Positions 46,670 through 55,000 of a DNA stretch of 64,000 nt are shown in pieces. How positions within the stretch are numbered: the stretch's first letter is position 1; the number at the start of each line of letters is the position of its first letter. Position numbers and translations under genes: made by a program. The notes under the pieces were generated by a model. That model did not search any database. It had not been told where the DNA came from and saw only the letters and a list, made by a program, of their open reading frames with translations. This DNA comes from Verrucomicrobiota bacterium. GTDB taxonomy: Bacteria > Verrucomicrobiota > Verrucomicrobiia > Limisphaerales > JADLHS01. The DNA is taken from positions 32,284 through 96,283 of the forward strand of contig JAKQDQ010000058.1 of NCBI GenBank assembly GCA_029573725.1, written 5' to 3'.

Positions 46670-47917
46670 ATGAACTTTACTTCCAGTTTCAGCTGGGGTT
46701 GCGTTTTGTTGGCAGTTGGAAGGCTTGCCACGTCAGCACAGCCGTTGATTGTAGACCATACAGCGGTTGCCCAGTTGGAACGCATCCCGCCGGAATATAT
46801 TGCCAGGGTCAAAGAAATGTGGGTCAGCATTCCCGGCGAATCACATTCATCCGGATACCGCAAGGGCTGTATTTTGCTCAACGAGCAGTATCCGCAGCTG
46901 ACGGTCAGCGTGCGGGAGTCTGGCGTGCCGGAGATGCCGACGAACACGCATTTACGCGTCAGTTCGGCGACGTACGGCCCGTACGGGTGGAATTACTATG
47001 GCTACGGCGAAGCGGACTGGTACACCAATCCCGAAGGAATAGCGAAAGTGAAGCGCCATCTGGCTTATTGCAATACCAATGCCTTTGGTCTGACGGCCAT
47101 CGGGTTCGGGTGGTGTTGGGATGCCACCTGGCACAATCCGCCCGGGGGCGGCATTGATCCAGTGCATCAGGTTCGTTGGGCTGGGGCGTCGGAGGGGGGA
47201 CCGGACGGCGACCTGCGCTGGGGGTTGGATGCGGAGGATACCGTCCTCACCGGTAATCGCGTCTGCATGGATACATACCTGAGTGCGACACAGGCGTACG
47301 AGGACTTCTGTCGCACGAACGGTTACGAAACCCGGGTTTTTTTCACCACGGGTCCGGTGGATGGCTACAATGGCGAAAGTGGTTATCAGCGCCAGTTGAA
47401 ATACGACCACATCCGGACTTATGTCGCGCAATCCACCAACGCCATTTTATTCGACTACGCCGATATCTTGTCGTGGAACGACGCAGGAGAATTGCACTCC
47501 GAGACTTGGGTGGACTTCGGAGGAACGCCAAAGACTTACCACTCGCTTCACCCGGACAACTTGGTGGATCTCAATGGCAGTTATGTTGAAGATGGAGATC
47601 ATATCGGCGAACGCGGGGCCGTCCGGCTGGCGAAAGCGTTGTGGGTCATGCTGGCGCGCATGGCTGGCTGGAATCCCGACAGCACTCCGGAACCGACAGC
47701 CGTCGCCATTCGCCCTGCCGAGGGCGGGCATGTCATCCATTTCCTGGCCGCGTCAAATACCTCCTACACCGTGGAGTTTAATCCCGGTTTTTCCACAAAT
47801 TCCTGGTTTCCTTTGACCAATGTCATCAGCCAGCCATTTGATCGTCAGATTGAAGTGGTGGATCCCGCAACCAACTCGCAACGCTTCTATCGGGTTTCCG
47901 CCTGGCGCGCACCATGA
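46670..47917 (+). CDS. secreted SGNH-like hydrolase with shared C-terminal domain
   Basis: A 415-residue exported protein with signal peptide MNFTSSFSWGCVLLAVGRLA cut near TSA. A likely SGNH-type active site is present: GESHS at 56-60 in place of GDSL, and DGDHIGE at 308-314 supplying the acid and His. Between them the sequence is rich in Trp, Tyr and Gly. The C-terminal 70 residues (SYTVEFNPGFSTNSW to RFYRVSAWRAP) match the short terminal domain of other secreted proteins in the window. The upstream open frame to 46436 is not protein-like, so ATG 46670 is used. The proposed activity is esterase action on the exported polysaccharide. Confidence 0.7.
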   Translation: MNFTSSFSWGCVLLAVGRLATSAQPLIVDHTAVAQLERIPPEYIARVKEMWVSIPGESHSSGYRKGCILLNEQYPQLTVSVRESGVPEMPTNTHLRVSSATYGPYGWNYYGYGEADWYTNPEGIAKVKRHLAYCNTNAFGLTAIGFGWCWDATWHNPPGGGIDPVHQVRWAGASEGGPDGDLRWGLDAEDTVLTGNRVCMDTYLSATQAYEDFCRTNGYETRVFFTTGPVDGYNGESGYQRQLKYDHIRTYVAQSTNAILFDYADILSWNDAGELHSETWVDFGGTPKTYHSLHPDNLVDLNGSYVEDGDHIGERGAVRLAKALWVMLARMAGWNPDSTPEPTAVAIRPAEGGHVIHFLAASNTSYTVEFNPGFSTNSWFPLTNVISQPFDRQIEVVDPATNSQRFYRVSAWRAP

Positions 47918-48039
47918 ATTCCCGGCGTTGCACGCTTTCGCCGGCGCCTCTTGATCGGCATCTCGCCGCGGACCGGCTGGCCGGGACGTCAGGTCGTCCC
48001 CACTGGGGCGGTAAATCGCATGGCCTTTGCAGTTCTGGT

Positions 48040-48052
48040 TTGACAATTGACG
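48040..48052 (+). promoter_or_regulatory. overlapping -35-like hexamers
   Basis: TTGACA (48040-48045) and TTGACG (48047-48052) lie just upstream of the gene at 48085. A TAGCAA 17 bp after the second is the best -10 candidate and is poor. Confidence 0.25.
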
Positions 48053-48084
48053 GGTTGGCGCAAGTTTTGTAGCAAATTTCAATC

Positions 48085-49059
48085 ATGTTACCATCGCGTC
48101 GGAACAAGATCTTGCTGGGAGGAGGGGTGGCGGTTGCTTCGGCCCTTGTGGTGGTTCTTTTGCTTCGTGATGGTCGTTCCACAATGCCCCCTATGTCTGG
48201 CTCCTTGCCTTCCCCGGTCCGATTGTCCTTGGCTGATTACGACGCCAGTGCGCCGGCTCATCGGCTGAACTTGCTTTTCATTCACCATTCCTGTGGTGGG
48301 CAACTTTTGGCCGGGCAGGGGGATGAGGTTGGAACGAATTGTGTCTATGTTTCACACCCAAACGGCGGCGATTTGCGCGCCCGGCTGGAACAGAATTCCT
48401 ACGTAGTACATGAAGCCTCTTACGGCAGTCAAATCGGCGAGCACACGGACATCTTTGACTGGCTGCCCAAGTTTCGAACGCAAATGCCGCAAATCCTTAC
48501 GTGCGCATCGCAGGATGTGCGTCTGGCCGGAGACGAGCGGAACCAAATCGTCGCATTTAAATCCTGTTATCCCAACAGCGATTTCCAATCGGCCGGCACA
48601 CCTCCTGGCAATCCTGCCGGCCCGACTTTGACGGTTTGGAATGCCAAGGCCGCCTACACCGAATTATTGAATGAGTTCCGCAAGCATCCGCAGGTTTTGT
48701 TCGTGTGCATGACCGCGCCACCACTGGCGCCAAAGTCTCCGCCACAACCTTTGTGGAAGACGATGGCTAAAAAATTGCTCGGGCGAGGTTCATCGCTTGC
48801 CGCCAGCGCCCGCCTGGCTCGGGAGTTTAACAACTGGCTGACCGACACCAACGGCTGGCTTAAAGGCTATGAACTGAACAATGTGGTGGTATTTGACTAC
48901 TACGATATCCTTACCGGGCATGGCCAATCGGACCTTTGCGTGTATCCGACTGGCGACGGCTTGGACAGCCATCCCAGCCACCAAGGCAACCAATTGGCCG
49001 CCGCCGCTTTCGTTCCCTTCCTCAACCAATCGGCGCGTCGGGCGGGATTGGTGCCCTGA
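48085..49059 (+). CDS. membrane-anchored SGNH-like protein
   Basis: A 324-residue protein with a basic N-terminus and one hydrophobic anchor (about residues 10-27). The extracytoplasmic domain opens LNLLFIHHSCGGQLL (62-76), a motif seen in SGNH-like hydrolases where HHS replaces GDS. Near the end, GDGLDSHPSHQGNQ supplies a probable Asp/His pair. The central part has VFVCMTAPPLAPKSPP, resembling the block that carries the conserved Asn or Pro in SGNH enzymes. It follows another SGNH-like gene after 167 bp, but the two are only distantly similar. The substrate is probably an acylated sugar outside the membrane. Confidence 0.7.
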   Translation: MLPSRRNKILLGGGVAVASALVVVLLLRDGRSTMPPMSGSLPSPVRLSLADYDASAPAHRLNLLFIHHSCGGQLLAGQGDEVGTNCVYVSHPNGGDLRARLEQNSYVVHEASYGSQIGEHTDIFDWLPKFRTQMPQILTCASQDVRLAGDERNQIVAFKSCYPNSDFQSAGTPPGNPAGPTLTVWNAKAAYTELLNEFRKHPQVLFVCMTAPPLAPKSPPQPLWKTMAKKLLGRGSSLAASARLAREFNNWLTDTNGWLKGYELNNVVVFDYYDILTGHGQSDLCVYPTGDGLDSHPSHQGNQLAAAAFVPFLNQSARRAGLVP

Positions 49060-49246
49060 GGCATTTTTCTTCCTCCACGCGAATTCTGAAAAAGCACTGC
49101 GAAATCCGGGTTCGGCACAATTCTAGGTCCCGACCAGTGGAACACAATTGGGTGGGCCGGGGCATGTTGAGATACTGGCCGTCCGTGACGGTTTCCGGTG
49201 CAGGAAGCGTCCTGAATTTGGATTTTTAGCAACCGTTGACCGACCT

Positions 49247-49504
49247 ATGAATCATGTAAATGAAGTCCGTGAGTTTATCATCACCAACTTTTTATTTGGT
49301 GACGCGGCGACTTTGCACAATGACACTTCCTTTCTGGAAAGCAGCATCGTGGATTCCACCGGGATTTTGGAGCTGATCCTCTTCCTGGAGCAGCGTTATG
49401 GAATCAAGGTGACGGAACAGGAAACCATTCCCGAAAACCTGGACAGCGTAACCAAAGTCGCCAAATTCATCGACCGGAAGCTGGCGGATGCGAAGGCTGC
49501 ATGA
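49247..49504 (+). CDS. acyl carrier protein
   Basis: An 85-residue stand-alone carrier protein. The phosphopantetheine site is Ser37 in ESSIVDSTGILELI, a variant of the DSL motif. The helix pattern and acidic composition fit the family. The frame is open upstream to 49148, but the ATG at 49247 gives the standard length. It is not beside fatty-acid synthesis genes but inside the polysaccharide locus, with an AMP-forming ligase 10 kb downstream that could load it. This suggests delivery of an activated acyl or aminoacyl group to a sugar. Its stop overlaps a possible ATG of the next open frame. Confidence 0.88.
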   Translation: MNHVNEVREFIITNFLFGDAATLHNDTSFLESSIVDSTGILELILFLEQRYGIKVTEQETIPENLDSVTKVAKFIDRKLADAKAA

Positions 49505-49574
49505 CGCCGCGCTGCATCCGCCCTTCAGCAATGTCCGTTCGGCAGGGGGGAGGGACTTGAGTACAAATTTCGCG

Positions 49575-50624
49575 ATGCACGACACGCCAGCGGAGGAAAT
49601 CAAATCCGTCGCGCGCCCGAAATGCGCGTTGTGTGGCGATGCCGGTGAGTGGGTTTACAGGGGGCTTTCGGATCGCCTGTTCGACGCTTGGGGGAGATGG
49701 GATTTGAAGCGCTGCCCAAATCCGGACTGCGGGCTGATCTGGCCGGACCCGATGCCGTTGCCCGACGAGGTGGGAAAGGCCTACGCAAAGTATTACACTC
49801 ATGCGGCGCAGCAGGCGCCGCCCGTGGTGGGGCGGGCAAAACGCCTTTACCTGCTGGCCAAACGCTCGTATTGGTCGAGGAAGTACGGCTATCCGCTCAT
49901 TCCGGATGACTTGGTCACCCGGCAGGTCGGTTGGTTGATGCATTTGCTGCCGCTGCACCGCCGGAAAGCGGATACGAGCGTGCGTTACCTGCCCGCCGTG
50001 CCGCAGGGGCGCGTATTGGATGTCGGGTGTGGCGCGGGGGAATGGCTTGTTTTGATGCGGGAACTGGGCTGGCAGGTGGAGGGCGTGGATTTCGACCGGA
50101 GCGCAGTTGACGTGGCGGTGCGCAACGGTCTCCAGGTCAGGTGCGGCAGTTTGGAACAGCAAAACTACGCGACCGGCAGTTTCGATGCGGTCACCTTGAA
50201 TCACGTAATTGAGCACGTGCCCGCGCCGCTCGCAACGGTAAGAGAATGCCTTCGTGTGCTTAAGCCTGGCGGAAAGTTGGTCGTGCTCACTCCCAACAGC
50301 TCCAGCCTGAGTCATCGCTGTTTCAAGAACAACTGGCGCGGTTTGGAGCCGCCGCGGCACCTCCACATCTTTTCGATGCGCGCCATGCGGTCCCTGCTTG
50401 AAACTGCGGGTTTTCAGCAGGTGGTTCTTCGCCCCGACATAGCGGCTTCGGTCATTTATGAAAGCGTTTTGCTGCAACGCGATCTTTTCAAACAATACCC
50501 GCCCGCGCGGCTGAACCGTCCGGCGTGGTTTGTGGCACGGCTCTTCAATGTATTGGAAATGTTTCTAATCCCGTTCAAGCCGTCGGTCGCGGATTGCATG
50601 GGGGCAATCGCCACAAAACGCTGA
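49575..50624 (+). CDS. class I SAM methyltransferase with N-terminal Cys-rich motif
   Basis: A 349-residue protein. An N-terminal zinc-ribbon-like part has CALCG and CPNPDCG (about residues 17-52). A methyltransferase domain follows, with SAM motif VLDVGCGAGEWL near 160, VDFDRS (acidic loop), and NHVIEHVPAPLATVRECLRVLKPGG, a typical type 11 methyltransferase. A hydrophobic C-terminus may contact the membrane. This arrangement is common in polysaccharide loci, where such enzymes methylate sugars. The ATG at 49575 is used. A TTG at 49557 has a better G-rich sequence upstream, and an ATG at 49488 would overlap the acyl carrier gene. Confidence 0.85.
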   Translation: MHDTPAEEIKSVARPKCALCGDAGEWVYRGLSDRLFDAWGRWDLKRCPNPDCGLIWPDPMPLPDEVGKAYAKYYTHAAQQAPPVVGRAKRLYLLAKRSYWSRKYGYPLIPDDLVTRQVGWLMHLLPLHRRKADTSVRYLPAVPQGRVLDVGCGAGEWLVLMRELGWQVEGVDFDRSAVDVAVRNGLQVRCGSLEQQNYATGSFDAVTLNHVIEHVPAPLATVRECLRVLKPGGKLVVLTPNSSSLSHRCFKNNWRGLEPPRHLHIFSMRAMRSLLETAGFQQVVLRPDIAASVIYESVLLQRDLFKQYPPARLNRPAWFVARLFNVLEMFLIPFKPSVADCMGAIATKR

Positions 50625-50693
50625 CCCGAAACAAGATTGCGCCCGACAACTTGGGCGCGTCCTTGCAAGAATTTCAGTTTGACTCCAGTCTGC

Positions 50694-51773
50694 ATGAGCA
50701 AGCCGCTGATCAGTTTCGTTGTGCTGGCCTTTAACCAGGAGCGGATGGTGCGTGAGGCGGTGGAAAGCGTTTTGGCACAAACTTATTCGCCTCTGGAGAT
50801 CATCATTTCGGACGACGCCTCCCAGGACCGGACTTATGAGGTAATCCAGCAAACCGTGGCGGGCTATCGGGGACCGCATATCGTTCGTTTGAATCGGAAT
50901 GCCGCCAACCTCGGCATGGGACGACACCTGAGCCGCGTGGTGGAACGGTGTTCGGGAGAACTGGTGATCATCCAGGCGAGCGACGACGTCTCCCTGCCTG
51001 AGCGCGCGGAGGTGATCTACCAGGCATGGGAGGCAACCGGACGTCGGGCAACTTCCGTTTTTTCCAGTTATACGACCATCTTCGGCAACGGGGATGTTTA
51101 TGGCGTTGGCGGTCTGCGCGGCGGGCTTGAGGATAAGCGCCCTCATTGGTGTTTGGCGGGCAGCCTTCTTGAATTTCTGTCCACCGCCAAGCCGGCCGTA
51201 AACGGCTGCACCCACGCGTTTTCGCCGCTGTTGTTTCGTTTATTTGGTCCGCTGAAATCCGACCTGGAGGACTTGGTGCTGTCGTTCCGCACCCTGGCGG
51301 TTGGTGAAATGTTGTATATCCACCAACCGCTGGTCAAGTACCGTCGTCATGAGGAGAACGTCTCCTTCTTGGCGGAAGGGGATGATACCCGTTCCTTTGA
51401 GCACCGCGAACGGCGGTTGCTGTGGGTCAATCAACAGTCCGTGGCAGCCTACGATACCATGCTGGCCGACTTGGAGGTGCTTTACACGCAGAAGCGAATT
51501 GCACAGGGGGAGTACCAGCGCCTGTTGCATGAAGCGCGCCGCGTCCGCCTGCATTATGCCGCGGAATTGCAGATGATGGAGGGACGTAACAGTTTCGTTC
51601 GAATGACCGTCCTGATCGGGCTGCTCTTGCAAGGCCAACCCCGCTGCGCTTTGCGCTGCAGCACAAGGGTCCTTCCCTATCGGATTTATCGGGCGCTTTA
51701 CCAGTTGCGAAAGCGATGGCGGGCGTCGCGATCAAGGTCGCCGGACAGCACTATGCCGATCAGGCTTCCGTAA
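50694..51773 (+). CDS. GT2 family glycosyltransferase
   Basis: A 359-residue GT-A glycosyltransferase. It opens PLISFVVLAFNQERMVREAV and has the nucleotide-binding SDDASQDRT and the metal site in IIQASDDVS. SDLEDLVLSFR carries the likely catalytic acid. The C-terminal 90 residues are helical, with a long charged stretch and a basic end. The ATG at 50694 is 70 bp after the methyltransferase gene, so the two are probably co-transcribed. Its donor and acceptor are unknown. Confidence 0.86.
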   Translation: MSKPLISFVVLAFNQERMVREAVESVLAQTYSPLEIIISDDASQDRTYEVIQQTVAGYRGPHIVRLNRNAANLGMGRHLSRVVERCSGELVIIQASDDVSLPERAEVIYQAWEATGRRATSVFSSYTTIFGNGDVYGVGGLRGGLEDKRPHWCLAGSLLEFLSTAKPAVNGCTHAFSPLLFRLFGPLKSDLEDLVLSFRTLAVGEMLYIHQPLVKYRRHEENVSFLAEGDDTRSFEHRERRLLWVNQQSVAAYDTMLADLEVLYTQKRIAQGEYQRLLHEARRVRLHYAAELQMMEGRNSFVRMTVLIGLLLQGQPRCALRCSTRVLPYRIYRALYQLRKRWRASRSRSPDSTMPIRLP

Positions 51774-52032
51774 TTTTCCGGCAGTAATTCCGTGTTCACT
51801 CGGGGCGAAAAAGTGGGTGAGCTGGCGTAGAGTCCCTGAGGAAAACGGGGGTTGTCTCACGCAACACAGAGGCAATGATTGCGCGTCCGGAAATCATCGC
51901 CGCGCAGACGTTTCGGTGGCGTCCGATAGACGCGGGGATGTTTAAGTTCATGGAAATTCAGGATGGCGGTTGCAAGATTCCCGCACGAGTGTCATGTTGC
52001 AACGGCTTGGGCGGAATGTGGATTTATAGTTC

Positions 52033-55000
52033 ATGTGGAGTGTATTTCAGAAAGCTGCAGTGAGGGACGATTCAATTCTAATCCGATACGGAACCCTGGG
52101 ACATTCGGGCTTGAAGCAAGCGCCGATCTCGTTTCGAAATAGCCGATTAGGGAGACTGCGTGTGCTGCAGAGTCCGGGATTGCAGCTGGTCGCGGTGGCC
52201 GGTCTCCTGATTTTCAATGGGTTGAGGAGTTCCGCCCAGACCACGAACACCTTCAATTTTACGTATGCCACACGTGCGGAGTTGTTGGCTGACGGATGGG
52301 ATTTTCTGGCCCGGAATCCGAATGGGACCGTTCGCAACACCGAGAAGAGTCTGGGGACATCGCCGCCGGATGTGGCTTATGCGCAAACGAATGCGGACTT
52401 GGGGATTGTGTTGCGGATGCCGGTTGGGGCGGGGGACCTCTGGATGGCGGCAAACGACACGCAGAACAGCCTGTTCCGCGATCTGCCTCCCGACTGGCAG
52501 AGTGTCAGGTTGCAGGTCTCCTTTGCTCCCGAACAGATCTTTCAGCAACTGCAACTGGCGTTATATCAGGATGACGACAACTATGTGGAAGTAGGTTCAG
52601 GCTGGACCTTTGGCGGGAATCCGGCAATCACGTTTGCCAAGGAACTCGGCGGGGTGTTGAAACAATGGAACGCCGCCGAGGTGTCCACCACCAATCTGTT
52701 CCTCCGCTTGGATCGCGAGTTGACTTATGGTTTTGTTACCGCGCTTTACTCGTTGGACGGGACAAATTGGGTGACCATAGACCAAACCGAGCAGAAGTTG
52801 CTCTACCCACGGCTGGCGGTTTGGGCGGGAGGATCCTTGGACGGTTTTCATCAAGCGGATTTGAGCCAGCTGCAAATCATCCGCAGCTCAACGCCGGTAC
52901 TGACAACCATGGATTTTCAACGGGACGGCTATGTATTCAGTGCCATCGCCGGTCAGGCCTGCACGAATATCCAACGGACCCGGGTGATTTATCGGGGGCC
53001 GGCGGGCCTAAGTTGGACGTTGATCAACACGGCTTCCTGGTTGGCGGTCAGTGTCACGAACGGCACGGCGGATACGGCCTTCGATCTTTCTGTGAGCACC
53101 ACCGGATTGTCGGCGGGCGTGTACGAAACCGATCTGCAATTTGTTTCGCCGGGCGCAGCGAATTCTCCGGCGGCGTTAAAGGTCAGATTGATTGTTAACC
53201 CCGACGCGCGGGCCAAACCCGCAGTCTGGCGCGAGGGCAAGGCGGCCGCATTGACCGTATGGGTAGATGATTCCGACGATGTCATGTTCGATGTTCTCCA
53301 GACCAACGGCTACCATGGCACTTATTTATTATGGGGCGTTGATGAGGTTCACGTCATTCCCCCGTTTTTTACCAATTACTACAATGCGGGCATGGAGCTT
53401 GGTTCGCACACGGTGCATCATCCCTGCAACGCCTCGTTGGATGAGCCGTCGCAGCGCTACGAAATTGAAACGAACATTGCCGACATCCAGGCCTTCACAC
53501 CCGCAACACAACAGGAGATCATTTGCTTCGCCTTTCCATGTGGCCTCGCCGGAGAGCGCCAAAGAGCCATCGCGGCCGACTATTTCCTGACTGCCCGGGG
53601 ATACAATGTCAATCGCTTGGAAGACGCCAGTCCGATTGATTGGATGTTTTTGAAATGCTTCAATTCGCACGAGCACGATCCTGCCGATTATGATGAGTCC
53701 GCGCCGCCAAACCCGGCGGATTTAAAAACGGTGGTTGACGCGGCGATCGCGCAGGGCAAATGGGCGAACCTGGTGTTCCATGGTTACGAGAATGATGATG
53801 GCGCCGTGGCGTACTCGGTTGGCAAGGATATCTGGGTGGCCCCGGCCGGTGAAGTCGCCAAGTACATCCACCAGCGCGATCGGACCGTGATATCCAACTA
53901 CGTGGAAACCGTAGGGCAGATTTCTTTCGACTGTTTTCGCTTTCCATTGCCATCGTCGGTTTACCGGAATTTTGAAACGGTGATGACCACCAACGACCTG
54001 GTCACGCTGCAGGTGGATCTGGGGGGCATCCAGGCCGTCACCAATGTGACGATCGCCGGTGTCGCAACGACCAACTATTCGGTGCATTCCGTGGGTGATC
54101 GGACCATGCTCTCGTTCGACACCCTGGTCACGACGACGCCCCAGCACATTACCCTGGGGCTTTCCAGTGTGACCAATCATCCCCCCATACTGACCACCAA
54201 CGGGAATGTTACGATTAACGAAGGGCAAACGCTCTGGGTTACCAACTCGGCAACGGACCCGGATACCAATGCGCTTGCATTTTCCCTGGCCGCCGGCGCC
54301 CCAATGGGGATGACTATTACGCCGGATGGCCTTCTAAACTGGACCCCGGGAGAGACCGCGGGAGGTTCGAATTTCACGATCACGGTCGTCGTTACGGACA
54401 ATGGGTTCCCGGCGCTGAGCGTCAGCAACAGCTTTGTCGTGACGGTAAACGAAATCAATGAGGTTCCGGTGCTGCCGCCTCAATCTGATCGGGTATTGAT
54501 TGGTCAAAGCCTGCTTACGGTTGTCAATACCGCCAGTGATGCCGATCTCCCGGTCAACCCCCTGGGTTACCGTTTGATGGAAAGCCCCACCAACGCATCC
54601 ATCAGCGTCAATGGTGTCATTTCTTGGACCCCGGCGGCTGAGCAAGTCCCCGGGACGTACACGTTTGTGACGGTCGTGACGGATACGAACAGCCTGGCGG
54701 TGAATGATCAGAACCTGAGTGCGACCAACCAGTTTTCGGTGTTCGTATCGGCCAGTCCGTTGGTGCTGCCCTCGCAAACGAATTACACGATCAACGAGTT
54801 CAGCACCCTCACGGTGACCAACACGGCGTCAGATCCGGAAATCGAATCTCCCGAAAATGTTGGCTCCGCGACAACCAATCTCTTTTATTTTACCTACGCC
54901 AACCGTAACGAACTGCTGGCGGACGGCTGGAGTTTCGTCGCAAGGTCTCCGGATGGTTCCCCGCGTGACACGGAGCAAACGGTCGGGGCCTTGGTTTCGT

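Noticed and set aside
51875..52063. 62-codon open frame upstream of the giant deacetylase
   Set aside because: It overlaps the next gene in another frame and has no protein-like pattern beyond a chance Cys-rich end.
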